Assembly: GCA_018902385.1 (NCBI GenBank)
Contig: JABSSW010000014.1
Location: 124,001-188,000 of the forward strand
Reading direction: 5' to 3'
DNA: 64,000 bases
From: Physcia stellaris
Lineage: Eukaryota > Ascomycota > Lecanoromycetes > Caliciales > Physciaceae
In this document: positions 1 to 12,902 of the stretch, piece after piece
Numbering within the stretch: the first letter of the stretch is position 1
How the letters are laid out: every line of letters starts with the position of its first letter
Program-made: the position numbers and the translations under genes
The notes under the pieces: model-generated
What the model saw: only the letters and a program-made list of their open reading frames with translations
The model's database searches: none
Told to the model about the DNA's origin: nothing

Positions 1-2052
1 CTTACGGCACGACTTTCATCCTCGATCCTTCGACGCTGGATGTGATAGTGATAAGTCTGGGTGATGGTGGGCTTGGGTTGCATGAACTTTTTTTTTCCTT
101 TTCCATTTGCTCCAATTGCTCGCACACCAACAGTTTTCCGACTTGATTGATTTCAAGTCTCTCTGAAAAGCTTACGTGTTGAAATCAACGTAATTGGCCA
201 AATGTTGACGGTGATATCGCAAGCGCGAAATGACAGTCAATGTCTCCTTCCACATCCTATGAACATGGCATCCCGCTGACCACTCCCTCGATCAGGGTGC
301 CTTGCTGTTGGTGGGCAGCCATGACGCTCCAACACGACCTTGCCACTGTCTAGACCGCTTTACATCAAATGTAATGTGTAAGAGCAGGAAACTCAATGCT
401 GTGATACCTTGGCCTCCCTATGTCACATGGTAGACGCGGAGGGCTCGATGCATACGCTAGGTCATCAAAGGACATTATCACCATCACAGCCGCTGACATA
501 TCATGTTCGAGTCTTGCCGCCCTCGTAACGGTGCAGCCTTGTAAGTCGCTTTCTCAAACAATGCGGAAGCTGGCCATGCGAATGATACTCCCATACGTGG
601 AGTGTTGTTCGCGTAATCTTGTACGTCGGTGTCTTTTTCTCACGATTCTACAATTTCAAGCCTTTTCGCAAGGTACAGGAACATCAGAGCAGTTTCCAAA
701 GGTTGTACCGCTAGAAGCCTGGCTTCCAAACTCATCTGCTCCCCTAAGGCTACGGTATTTGTTTTCCTGCTCTAAAAGATCAACTTTCCGGATATGTACT
801 TCAAGTCCTAGTCCATCACAGGGCAAGAATCGCGGAACGGTAGCTCTTGGCTTTTGGTACATCACACACATTAATCATCGTGACAAACATATTTGCAGCA
901 AGAGCGAGGATACGCCTGGTGAGCACGACAGTTCCCAAAAGCATTGTAGCTCGATCGTATCTTCCATGAGGCCCTGGGGGAGCTTACTACTTTCCTCTAA
1001 AGTGTGCAGGCAACACAAATTACCGATCTCTACACATGGTCTTGAGTAGACTTAAAGTGTATCAAGACCTTTGTCGAGAGTTTCCGCGGCCTCACAGTTG
1101 CTCGCATACCTACAGTTTAGGCTGCTGTTCTCTATGCTTTTCAACGGGTGGCAAAGGGGACCGAGATATCCCTTGGGAGAGGGGATGATTTGACCGGTAT
1201 CGATAATGGCCAATGTCTTTACAAAAAGCCCTGGAGGGCTCCATTGAACAAGCGTTAGGCGTGATAATGATAGCTTTTATTTCTCTACTGCTATCAACTA
1301 TCACATTCTTGACGGTACCTATCCATCCCGGTCACTGACGCGTTGGGTTTCGAATGCATGTGGAACACGCCTCTTTCGTTCGTCCTCGACATACCTTAGC
1401 AACCGGGGCGCTGAGGGTACTCGCCAGCGTTGCGAAATCCTTGTCAAATTCGCCGTCCTTGGAAAGTTGATGATGGTGCGTAGTATAACACCGTTGTCGA
1501 AAGTGTGGAGTCAATCCGTTCGCAGTGATAAGTGATACAGCTTAGGGTTGAAGAAGCGAAGCCGTCCAACCCTAATCTTTTGGCGGGCTTTTTTCTCCGA
1601 GCGTTACTGGTTCCTGCGTCCCCTCGGTCGCGAGGATCGTACGCAATTGGTGTAGTCTCCGCAAACGTTCCCGGTCTTTGTAGGATGGAGAAAAAGGATT
1701 CAGGATGGAGAAGATTCAATTGTCTCTAATTACCTCTACCTGTCTGCAAGGGCCATGGCCTACCTTCCTGCTCTTCCATCCCCTTCCACCATGAAACGCC
1801 ATTGACCAACGAGAATCCAGCAATCGAGCACGCTCAACAGCGACAAGCATTCACTAGATCGAGTTGCATAATAAGACTGCAACAACACCTGTTGAGCTTA
1901 TTTCAATGGCGCACCGTATAGTCACCATGCCTTGTCTCCATTCTTGCTGTCATGGACCTTAGCAGCCTGCCTGCTCTGTGCCAAAAGTAGGCACAGATGG
2001 ACGAATCTCGTTGACACTTTGAGCAGAGCTCAAGCCTGCCACTCCTTCCAGT
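1..2052. other. Intergenic region, left edge
   Basis: I see no gene I can support here. Open stretches exist (for example 420-1049 on +) but they lack a recognisable domain, a good start context or a sensible composition. The last few hundred bases should hold the promoter and 5' leader of the GDE1-like gene that starts at 2053. Confidence 0.5.
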
Positions 2053-5000
2053 ATGAAGTTCGGACGCAACCTTCCGCGCAATCAAGTGCCCGAGTGGGCC
2101 CCCAATACATCAAATACAAAGCTCTTAAGAAGCTGATCAAGTCCGCGGCGGAAACGGTCAGACACGGGGAAATCGCCGATACTGCAGGTAAGTCGAATCG
2201 TCAAGGGACTTTAGCCCTGCTGACACCGTTGAAGAATTCTTCTACTCCCTCGACCGAAACCTTGAGGATGTCGATGGCTTCTACAACAAGAAGTATAGTG
2301 ATGCAGCTCGACGACTGAAGCTATTACAGGATAGATATGGCAAGCCGAATAACAGCACCAACGGGCTGGATCAAGATGAGGTCGAAGATCTCATGGGTGC
2401 CTTGCTTGAACTACGCGGCCAATTAAGAAATTTGAAGTGGTATGGTGAAGTGAACCGCAGAGGCTTCATCAAGATTACAAAGAAGCTTGACAAGAAGGTG
2501 GCCAATGCATCGACACAGCGACGCTACCTTGAATCCAAGGTCGATCCAAAGGAATTCGCCACCAACATCTCGCTGCAAGTAACAATGGCCGCTGTCAACG
2601 ACTGGCTGTCATCCCTTGTGGATATAAAGTTCTCTGACGACCGAAGCTCAAGCGGTTCCCTGCATTCGCTCCGACGGACTGCTTCAAAGACGAGCATAAA
2701 TCTCTCCGTAGGTTCTGCTGATCAAGCCGATCGAGCTCTTCGCAATGACGACGTGACAAGCCTTCGAAAGCTGCTGAAGGTGGTGAAATCTAGCCCGGAG
2801 GGTCAGGTAGAAACATCATATACATCGCTGTGCCTGAATCTGCTACAGCGTGCTATCTCCTGCAGGGCAAAGCAATGTATTGACGAATTGCTAGACCATA
2901 CGGAAACACTGCATGAAGAGAACGATATCAATAAACGCAATTGCATTCATCGTCTGATTATATCTATTGGAAGATCCAAAGCACCCAGTGCAGATGATGA
3001 TCCTGAGGAAACGACTCGAAACGATGCGCTTGGTATGACGAACTACATCACGCCTGCAGCTGCGCCAACATTAGCTCCGCATGCGTCTAACACGAAAGAG
3101 GTGGACGGTGTCACCAGCTTTGGCAGAGGTGACAGGTCGGTTGTACTTGTACAATATCTCCTAGACAAGCTCCACCCGAAGCAGCGTGATGCGCTTCAAG
3201 CAAGGGACATCTACGGGCGCATGCCGTTGCATTACGCTGCTCAGTATGGTTTCGTCATCATCTGCCACATCCTCATAGCTCGCATGCAGGCTTGGGGTCA
3301 ATTCGAAGTCGAAGAGGGCATTGACGCCCCATTCTGGCAGGATGTCGACGGGTATGCTCCACTGCATCTTAGCGTCGTGGGAGGTCATCCACGTACCACG
3401 GAAGTACTTCTTGGTGCTGAAACTTGGAAAGGCTTACATGACCGTAAAGCCGGTATCCATAAGCATAGGTCCAAATCTAGCGAGGTTCTAGCTTTGGCTG
3501 CTAAGGAGGATTTCGTAACAATCGTCAAGCTACTTGTGGCCGCAGGTGTTGATTTGGACTATCAGGATGACCAAGGAGAGACAGCTCTCCATGTTGCTGC
3601 CCGCTTTGGCCATGTCGAATGTGCAAGAGCGCTGCTTAATGGTTCTGATAGTCAGAAAGCGAACACGGAATTGACGGAAAATTCCTTTGGATGGACCCCT
3701 CTTTTCACTGCCTGTGTCGAGGACCAACTTGGGATCGTCGAGCTCCTCATCTCTGCAGTAGCCAATCTTGAGCGACTTGATGCGTCAGGCTGGACCGCAA
3801 AAGAGCATGCTGCTCTAAGAGGCCATATGGATATTGCTAAAGTCCTGGCAGAGGTGACAGTGTTGCCTTTGAACTCCGACTCGGATTCTTCTGCCCCTGC
3901 CTCCCTATCCACGACACCCTCCGCTATGACGTTCTTCGAAAAAAAGTCGAATGGCATATCTAACGGTAATGGTAGTCCCAAGACTACCGAAGCTATCAAG
4001 ACATTTGGACATCGGTACCTCAAGAAGGAGTCTATGGTTTTGGTCAGCTTGGGGACAATGGACATGCGGAAATCCACCCAAGCAGTAAAGCTTGATCGTA
4101 TCCCCTTTGCAGATGCCCATTCAACGCAACTGGATACGGCACTTTCTTTGGTTGTTTCAGCTACAGAAGCGACCGGTGAATCTTCCATCACAGATCTACC
4201 CGTCCAAGACAATGTCAATACGGAACCGATCGTCTTCACCACTTTGGACGTGGCGAAAGTGAGACTTATATTTGACATAGTGCCTACATACGCTGGCTCG
4301 AATGAGCAGAGAATAGGCCGTGGAGTTGCCCTTTATCTAGCATCAAACCGGATATTGGATGTAAACGTATTAGTTTACAAGGGGATCTAGAAGTTCCGAT
4401 AGTGGCTGCCAGCACGTTAGAAGTCATTGGCTCTGTTCATTTCAATTTCCTGATCATTACTCCATTTAGTCACTCGAATATGAGTATCAGCGAAGATCAA
4501 ACGTACTGGAAGAGCATGGCGTCAACAATGGTGATTGGGCATAGAGGTAATATGCCATGTGGTCTATCCTTTGGGTAATCCTAATCATCACGAAGGTTTG
4601 GGCAAGAACACCGCTACCCGACGGTCACTACAGCTTGGCGAGAATACAATTCAGGTAAAGTTACTGAAGCATATAGTAGCGTCATTTACTAATCTATGTA
4701 GTCTTTCATTGCGGCTGCTAGTCTTGGTGCTCAGTATGTTGAGGTTTGTGGGCTTTCCAACCATGGGTGGCAACTTAAGCTAACGTTGAAGTAGTTTGGT
4801 ATGCTCAGGATACTACTTGCTTTGAAGGACCTGAACTAACACAAGTAGACGTTCAATTGACGAAGGATCATGTGCCAGTAATCTATCATGATTTTCTGGT
4901 CAGCGAAACCGGCATCGATGCACCTGTCCACACCCTCACCCTGGAACAGGTCAGGCATCCCCAAATATGTATCACTGGAGAAGCTGACCTGGGATGAAGT

Positions 5001-5907
5001 TCCTGCACGTAAACGATAGCCGAACACCTCGTCCTTCACGACCATCTTCTCCAGTCGCGAATGGTAGAGCGCAGACGAGCAAAACCAGCGACCCGCGGCG
5101 TAACAGATCCATGTCCGAAGGAACCACTCTCAAAGATGGACGCACAGATATGAGCGAGAAGATGAAGCACACGCGTGATTACAAGCAGAAGGGTTTCAAG
5201 GGGAACAGCCGTGGGGATTTTATCCAAGAGCAATTCACCACCCTAGAAGAGATGTTCAAGAAGCTGCCTGAGCAGATAGGCTTCAACATCGAAATGAGTT
5301 AGTCTTTCCTCCCTGATTTAATACCGTCTAATCTTCGCTGACGATGGACTAGAGTATCCCATGCTCCACGAATCAGAGGAGCAAGAAATGGACACTTATG
5401 CCGTGGAGCTGAATTCCTTCGTCGACACCGTCCTCACGAAAGTCTACGACCACGGCAAAACCCGCAACATCATCTTCTCAAGCTTCCATCCCGATATCTG
5501 TCTCCTGCTCTCCTTCAAACAGCCATCCATCCCCATCTTCTTCCTGACAGATGCGGGCACCAGCCCCGTGGGCGATATCCGCGCATCCAGCCTGCAGGAA
5601 GCGATCAGGTTCGCCAGCAGGTGGAATTTGCTGGGAGTGGTGACTGCGGCCGAGCCGTTGGTTATTAGCCCGCGACTGGTGAAGGTGGTCAAGGAAAGTG
5701 GGCTTGTGTGTGTGAGCTATGGATCGCTGAACAATGACCCGGAGAAGGTGAAGGTATGTAGAAACCAGATTTGCGGGTGCTAGAGAGCTGATGATGGTAT
5801 AGCTTCAAGTTAATGAGGGCATTGACGCTGTGATCGTGGATAATGTGCTCGCTATACGGAAGGGCTTGACGGCGTCTGAGACCGAGACTGGTGCTGCTTG
5901 TGCTTGA
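2053..5907 (+). CDS. GDE1: GDE1-like SPX-ankyrin-GDPD glycerophosphodiester phosphodiesterase (frame broken twice as given)
   Basis: The family hydrolyses glycerophosphodiesters such as glycerophosphocholine in the cytosol; its SPX domain is of a type that binds inositol pyrophosphates. The protein would be about 1150 aa: SPX at residues 1-170 (starts MKFGRNLPRN; KYKALKKLIK), ankyrin repeats at about 360-590, and a C-terminal GDPD domain with VIGHRGLGKN, the metal-site strand FDVQLTKDH and VIYHDF. Exons: 2053-2187, 2235-4546, 4596-4654, 4702-4743, 4795-4798 (a 4-nt microexon), 4849-4949, 5000-5297, 5353-5753, 5803-5907. Two one-base losses break the frame. At C-run 2099-2103 the SPX reading PEWAPQYIKY needs one more C. 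At T-run 4332-4334 the reading GVALLSSIKP needs one more T. Family identity is certain from both sides of each break. Whether the gene is intact in the organism is open: a consensus error in homopolymers is as likely as real decay. Confidence 0.9.
4795..4798 (+). other. 4-nt microexon of the GDE1-like gene
   Basis: The bases TTTG lie between a 51-nt intron (4744-4794) and a 50-nt intron (4799-4848). Both introns begin with GT, end with GTAG and carry a branch-like motif (GCTAAC, ACTAAC) shortly before the acceptor. Only inclusion of TTTG gives the conserved GDPD strand YVE-FD-VQLTKD. Skipping it shifts the frame into a stop. The conclusion is inferred from sequence and family conservation. 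Confidence 0.8.
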
Positions 5908-6340
5908 TCTAATCTGATGATATCTCGACTCGGTGGGCTATCTAGGCGAGAGGAAGCAAGTATGGGGGTGTAGAGATTATCCGGACATAATGGAAGGAGG
6001 GCCAGTTGCGCTTGATAGTATACCCCTGATGCAAATCCTCAATGACCTGACACCTTCGGCCTCTGAACGGAAATCTCTGATATTGAAGCGCATCCTTGAC
6101 GTAGCCTGCCTCTATCCCTCTATCCCTATTCTTCTCGGACCCTTCAAAAGAAACTTTAGATTCTCAAATCAATTAACCTAGCCTAGATGCCGAAAAGGGC
6201 GGTGGAGTTTTTCTCTTTTTTCCCTCCCTTTTTTCCCTCGGGTTTCCTTCTCTTTCTGGTTATGAGCTCGATTTGCCACATTCTTCGAGTCGGGATAAAT
6301 TTAATGAAAGTGAAAAAGAAGAAGGGAAATATATCGAGGT

Positions 6341-6366
6341 ATTCCCATTCCCATTCCCATTCCCAT
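6341..6366. repeat. (ATTCCC)4 hexanucleotide microsatellite
   Basis: Four perfect ATTCCC units are followed by AT and a degenerate unit. It is not the fungal telomere motif (TTAGGG/CCCTAA). Confidence 0.9.
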
Positions 6367-7044
6367 GCCCATGGGCTGCTGTTGGGCCTCACTTGAATGA
6401 TCCCCCCCCACCTTTCCCCAATCCCACACCAAAAATCCTCACCTCCCATTTCACATCTCATCTCGCTCCACACCCACTCTTTTAACTTTTGAGATTATAA
6501 CACCGGAAAACGTGATATCGAGAGAATGGCAATCTCATCCGATCTCGTGGTGCGCTTTTCGCCTTTTTGCTATCAAGGAACGCCGTGGTTTTTTGTAGGG
6601 GGATGGTTGGGGGGGGGATTGCTCTTATGCCGTTTCATGCTCGCGTCGTTGGGGGAGGTGAGTTCTATTCCATCTTCGTTCGGGTTGAGAGGTGTCTGTT
6701 CTGTCGCGGGGAAGAGGGGGGTTCGGGGGTGTTGGTATCTATCAGGGATTGGGATTGGGTTTAGGATTGGCAGTAAGCAAGCATCAAGAGCGCGAACGAA
6801 TGGGGACTTTAAAGGGGCTGGAGAACGGAAGGGAGGGAAGGAGAAGAGAGAGAGGTTAGGTTACGGAATAGATATTGTCCACAGGTAGGAAGAGGCGAGG
6901 GAATTTTGGATGGCTGTTTCTTTGTGTGGAGGGATGGATGGAGATTGGGGAAGTTGGGCTTTTGTTGGAACTAGCACGGTGTGGGAGTTGATACTAGAGT
7001 AAGTAGCAACGTCGTCAAACCCTCCTCCCCAATTTCTCTCTCCC

Positions 7045-7080
7045 AAAAAAAAAAAGAAAGAAAGAAAGAAAGAAAGGAAA
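7045..7080. repeat. A11 tract plus (GAAA)n microsatellite
   Basis: Eleven A residues are followed by about six GAAA units, the last imperfect. Confidence 0.9.
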
Positions 7081-7370
7081 GTCGGGATGAATATATTCCA
7101 CTTCACCCTCTTTCAATTGCTAAGTAGGTAAAATCTCTTCCCTTTCACGCTTGCTAAGTAAACCCCTTGCAAGAAAGAGTGAACAGCAACAAAAAGGGGG
7201 GTATCGTATCTAATCTCAAAGCCCAGCTCGCAACCCCGCTGAGTGAAAAGCAAGCTCCGCAATGCAAACCGCTGTCGGAAAAGCATTATGTGCAAAGGAG
7301 GGAAAAGGAATGCTATCGACAAGAAAAAATGACCGTATGTGCCTCTCTCTCTTCCCATTCCCATCCGTCA

Positions 7371-10300
7371 TCAGCCTATCCGCCTTCGCCAGCGTATGAC
7401 TCGCCTTCTTGGAATTCGTGTTTTCGTGTCGGTCCTCTCGGTTTTCGGGTTAGATAGGTCAATTGGATAATTGGCCAGTATCTCAGAAACAATTGAACCC
7501 CCACCCTTCTTCTTCCTCTTCCCCTCCATCCCTCTCATCCGCTCCTCCAACCTCTCCCTCGCCCGTTCCGCCTCTTTCCGCGCCTCCCTCTCTTCCTCAA
7601 CCGCTTGCACGCTATCCCTCATCCGGCCCCGCTCGCGCTTCAGCTGCCCCAGTTCGTCCTCGTAGGCCCAGGCTTTCTTCTTCCAGCCTTCCATGTCGAT
7701 TTTGATCTTGTTGCCCTGCGATTCGAGATCTACGAGGGCTTCTTCCAGGGTGGCGGTCAGTTGCTTTTCCGCGAAGAGGTGCTTCTCGATGGTCTTGATG
7801 TGCCGTTCTTGCTCTTCGAATTGTTGCGTGGAGTGGTAGAAGTCGGGGACCGGAGATGCGATACCGTTGGGGAGGGAGACGTTGCTGGCGGAGGCTAGGG
7901 TTGGGATTGGGGGGAGGGGTATAGCGGGAGGTGGAGACGGCAGCGAGATGATTGAATTCGATTTCCGCGCGTGTGAGTCCTGGGAGTTGGATCGTTCGAG
8001 CTGGGTATGAGTTAGCGCGAGGGGAATAGAGTGGCTTGGTAAGGGACTTACCTCTGCATTGTTCAGCTTGCTGCGGTAGAGCTCAACTTCCTCTTCCAGC
8101 TTCGCACGTGCTGAGTTGGCCTCGAGTAATTGTTGGTCACGGCCGTTACTGAGCACTGACAAGCGGCTTGATGTAGCCCTGTGCTGGTCATAAGTGGTAG
8201 TCAATTGATCCTCCAGCTCATCAACTAGCTGAACTGCTTTCTCCTTTTCAGAGAGAACCTTTTCAAGCTCCACACTCTTCCGATCGGCCAACATCTTATA
8301 CTCTTCAAAAGCGGCTGTTGCTTCGGTAAGGGCGGATGAAAGCTCGCGGTTCCTCTGAGTAGCCTTGTCGAGCTCTTCACTTCGGCTTCGCGATTCTTCC
8401 TCCAGTCGCATCAAACGGTCCGACAGGTTGTGGTGCTCCTGTCCGAGGGCTTGTAAGTCGTTCTTCATCTTGTCACGCGCTTCCACTGATTCGATGAGCT
8501 GCCCATTGGTAGTACGCATCGACTCTTCAAACTCCGATCTCTGATCATCGAGTTGCTGCTGATGTGCCCGAGCCATATCCGCAGCACGGGCATCCTTCTC
8601 TTTGCTAATACGGGATTGAAGATCAGAGCGAACTGTTTCAAGTTCCTTGGCATGGGAGTCATGCAATGACTTGAGACCGTGCTTGTGAAACTCAACATCG
8701 GATTGATGCTCCCAAATTTTCCGCTCAAGCAAGGCAATTTGGTCTTGGTGTCCAGCAAGCTGAGCTTCAATTAATGCTTTGTAGCGCGCATTTTCTTCAA
8801 ATTGTTCACGTGCAGAGACGTGCGACCTCTCCAACTCGGCAATCTTATCTCGGTGCGATCCTACCATCGCCTTATGCTCATCCAAATCCTTGTGCAGTGA
8901 TGCTACTACTCGCGCATGCTGATCTCTCTCATTCGCGAAGTGGGCGGCAGCCCGCTCGTTGCTTTCCCGGTCCTGCGAGTTGCCGATAGACTCCATAGAC
9001 GTCTCCAGTTCCTTGATTGTGGTCAAGAACTTCTGCTCGGAGGCCTGCATAGAAGCTAAAACGGCTTGGTGCTTGCCTTGCCACTCTACAACCTCGTCTT
9101 GGAGCTTGGAAACATCGACTGAGACGGTCGTCTCACCTAGTTGTTTTGCACTTGATTGGGCACTTTCAAGAACTGCTGGCGTTTCTGGAAAGAAGCCTGG
9201 CATTGCCGTCTTACTAGTCTGAATCTTCACGTCCAGTGACTTCTTCAACGACTCAATCTCACTTAGCAGTTCCTGCTCTCGAGCCGCGTGGTTTTCCTGA
9301 AGCGACTTTACCTGTCCCTCATTTTGCATCAACTGCTCGTGAATAGATGATACAACCGATATGTCAATGGGTGAAGACGATTTCAAAGAAGACCGCTCCC
9401 TCGTCAAACCAGAGATCATTGTTGTCTTTGCGTCCATCTCTTTCTTTATTTTGGCAAGCTCGCCCTCCAGCACTTGGACGCGCTCTGCTCGTTCGTGTAG
9501 CTCCTGCATAGTCGTGTTCAAGTTAAGCTCGAAATTCTGCATCGTCTCGGGCTTATCCTCAAGGTTCTCTGAAGCTATATTTCTGAGCGAAGCAAGTGAT
9601 CGGTGAGCGCGATCAAGCATCAGGATGTTCTGACTGCCTTTCCTCCTCACTGCAGTCTTAGTCGGCGAATTCGGACCTCTCATCTTTGCTTTATATATCT
9701 CCGCCTTCAGCTCCTCAACGAATTCGAGAATCTCTGCTTGTGAAGTTTGCAATGCAGTGTAGCGGTCTGACAAGGTCTTCATAGCGTCATCCTTTTCGTC
9801 GTGTACTCTTCTAAGATATCGTATTTCCTGTCGAAGTTCACGTTCAGCTGGTGAGGTTCGGCTGAACGCTCCAGATGGTGGGCTCCTCTTGATAGGCGAC
9901 ACCTCTGGAGATTGATCGGGTGAAGTATTGGACTCCGCAGCCAAGGACAACTCCGATGATAGCGAGCGCGAGGATGGTGGTTGTCCAGCGTGTTTTAGCT
10001 CGTTCACCCTCGCGTCCCCTAAAAAAGACGCTGGCCGAGAATAAGCAGGTGAACCAATGACTGGTTGAGGCGCCGGATGCCGAGCCTCGTCCGCTGCATC
10101 TTGAAGTTCGGCTAGTGTTCGCAGAGCCTCTTCGTATTTAGCAGACATCATGTCGAACTCAGTCAAAGTCGACTCGTGCTGCGCTCGCAGCTCGAAAAGC
10201 TCATGAGTTACGCGTTCTAATTTGGGGTCCGCAGCAGGCTTAGATTTATCACGACTTGAACGCGGCCTTTCAACCTCGTTATGGCCTTTGCCCATGCCAT

Positions 10301-12902
10301 TAGGTTCGGGCTGGTCGTGTTCTTCAAAAGATTCTTCTAGATGACCGAATCCACGTTTTCTTGGGTTAATGGTAGGTCCATCTTCAAGATCGTCGTCGTC
10401 CGATTCAGGGATGGCTGTACCAACCGCATCCTGTAGAGTAGAACGCCGATTATCATGAGCATTGACTGCTTTGGAAAGGCCATTGGTGAGGTGCGTGCCA
10501 ACATGAGTGTCATCCTTCAGACGCCCGTTGCTCTGGATATGATCAAATTCGTGGAGTAGACTATCAAGCTTTCCGATGCTACGTTGACGTTCCACAACGT
10601 GCTCCAATCGATCAACTTCACGTTGCATGAGCTCCATATCCTGATCAGTCTCGGCTAACCGCTCCTCTAGCGTTGATATATACTCCTCGCAGCTAGCCTC
10701 ATTTTCTCGAATTCTTGCAATTTCTTTTCGAAGCTCTGTCACCACTGCCGAGGACTTTTCCTCTCCAGAAGTTTGGCCGTCAAGTTTTGACTCTAAATCG
10801 TGCAAGTATGTTTCTGTGCTGGCCTCACGATCAATCATTTTCTGGACCCGAGCTTGGAGTTGCTGATTGACTGTCTCTACATAAGCACATTTGCTTTCGC
10901 GTTCGAGAAGGCTGCTCTCTGTTGTGGCTAGGGACGATCTAGTCTTGGATAGCGTCGACTCTAGGCTTTGGATAGTCTTTTCATACTCTAGAACCACTTG
11001 CTCCACAGCCTCCGCAAAAGAGTTTGATCGCTTCAACCTTTCGACTGCCGAGTTGCCAATGGCCTCTGTCAAGGTTGGTGTAGCATGAGATTCATCATCC
11101 CTCGCTTTTGTAATTTCCGATATCAATTTGGCGTGACGCTGACTGAGAGCAGTGTAGTTTTCCTGGACGTCGAGAAGATGGTTTTGAAGCTCGATCTCAC
11201 GATCATTTTGTCTATCAAGCTTCTCCAGAGAAGCATCGCCTCGCCTATCGCCGCGTTCGGAGCTACTGATTTGGTCACGCAGAAATGAAACTTCGGCGCG
11301 CAGGCGATCAATGACTGCTTGCTTATCACTGTCATCGGAGACCTGTTGGATCTCCGGCTTACTCTGGATGGCTCGCGCTCGTTGCGCATATTGAACGGTA
11401 TTAAGGGTCTCGCTAAGGTGGAATTCTGCCGGCGTTACACAGGCTATCATGTATGTTATTGCATTACCGCCCAAAGAATCCTGCAGTAGTCGGGTGAGCT
11501 TGGAGTCTCGATAGGAGACATGGGATCCAGCTTGGCGCGAAGAAAGCTGCGATATAACTTTTCCTAAACTAGCAAGGCCGGCGTTAATGGAAATGCCTTC
11601 TCTTGCTCGATCGCCGGATGCTTGTGTATTCTTCAGTCGCTCGCTTCCAGCCAGATCAACAAAGTGTAGCTTGCTGTCTACAGTAATCCAGCTTTCAGAT
11701 CCGTTCATTGCCTCTAAGGGGACCGACATCCTCTTCTCTAGTTTCGACGGCTGATTTGTTTTGCGCTGAGTGAGACTGATGCTGAAGACTGCGTGAGAAC
11801 GGGAGGATTTTGCATTGATTGCTGTAGCATCCGTCTGGCGGATTGACGACCCAAAGTTTAGAGCGCCCATGAGGTCTTCAACAGAGTTGATACTGATTTG
11901 ATGTAGTCCGGTCAAAAGTATCCGGCCCTTTGTGTCTTCCCGAATTGCTACTTGGGCTCTTTCGTTTTGAGGAACAGATTCGGGTACTAAGAGATCCCGG
12001 AGTTGCTCGTTGTAGATCTGTAAGGCATATTAGAAGTGATGGTGCACTGAATAAGCCAGACGTACCTCAACGTAGGTGGCTTTCATCTGCCAATTCCTGT
12101 CGGTCGCTAGCTTAGCCATAGTCATCACGTTCTGGGAAGAAGCGTGGGGAGAAGTCATGGAATAGCGGGTTGGTGCTCGAAGGCCAGAAGAACCAGATCG
12201 TCTGAGCGCTGGAGGGCCGTGCAGCTTTTGGAATAGGACGCCTGCAGCTCGAGGGATAACGCCTGAGAATTTCACACGTTAACTCGACCGATAACCATAT
12301 TAAGCCAGTCTTGTACGCAAGAAACCAGCTTTTAGTGCATTTGACCTACCCATTATCCGAGGGTCGCTCTGCTCCGCCGGACCTGAGGTGCCCATTGTAT
12401 AGGACTTGCCAGACCCGGATTGCCCATAAGCTAGCACGGACACGTTGTAACCTTGAACGAAAGCCTCCACACTCTCACTGACATAGTCCCAGATTCCTGC
12501 TTGATTGACACCTTCGCCAAAAACCCTATCGAAGACGAACAGCTTTCGCCCATGCGGAGAGTCAATCGCGAGGCTTGTGGGAGAAATAGCTTGAAGTAAG
12601 GATCGTTGGAATCGCTGAGGTATCAATTCATAACCCGGATCTGACGGCTTAAGAGGTGGTCGTACTCGCACGGCTAAGTAAAATCATCAGTCTCGAGGAT
12701 AAGCATGACGTCCTACTCAGGCTTTGTGCATACCGACTTTGACCGAGGTCTTCGTGTCGTCATCTGATACTCGGCTGTCATCTTGCTTGATACTGATACT
12801 TAGTCGGCTCAAGCTCCTCTGCGTGCCATACATTGCGCTGAGAGGCCGCTGCGGTGTGTTTGAAGGCGAGGCAGGCGGAGAGGAAGTCGCCATTTCCCCC
12901 AT
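7371..12902 (-). CDS. Kinesin with N-terminal motor and long coiled coil (probably kinesin-4 class)
   Basis: This is an ATP-driven microtubule motor of about 1761 aa. A short Ser/Pro-rich head is followed by the motor (about residues 55-450) starting KVAVRVRPPL. Motor motifs are the P-loop GQSGSGKSYT, switch I NAKSSRSHAVF and switch II DLAGSE. About 1250 residues of Glu/Lys/Gln-rich heptad-like coiled coil follow, interrupted by Ser/Pro linkers, with a basic tail. Exons (coding order): 12734-12902, 12350-12673, 12066-12262, 8052-12017, 7371-8000. The 51-nt intron at 8001-8051 is in frame with no stop, so retention would add 17 residues. The start could be Met1 or the Met at residue 4. Class kinesin-4 is my judgement from the motor sequence and the long stalk; the motor call itself is secure. 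Confidence 0.92.

Larger units (their letters stand above)
5908..7370. other. Intergenic region between convergent GDE1 and kinesin genes
   Basis: This is a 3'-3' spacer of about 1.5 kb. It holds a hexanucleotide repeat (6341-6366), a GAAA microsatellite (7045-7080), and T- and G-rich tracts near 6210-6240 and 6600-6770. No gene was recognised. Polyadenylation of both neighbours must occur here. Confidence 0.6.

Noticed and set aside
420-1049. Plus-strand open frame of 209 codons
   Set aside because: No domain, no leader-like start, Ser/Cys/Arg-rich chance composition; a shorter opposite frame overlaps it.
6341-6366. Telomere-like repeat
   Set aside because: Unit is ATTCCC, not CCCTAA; only four copies in an internal spacer.
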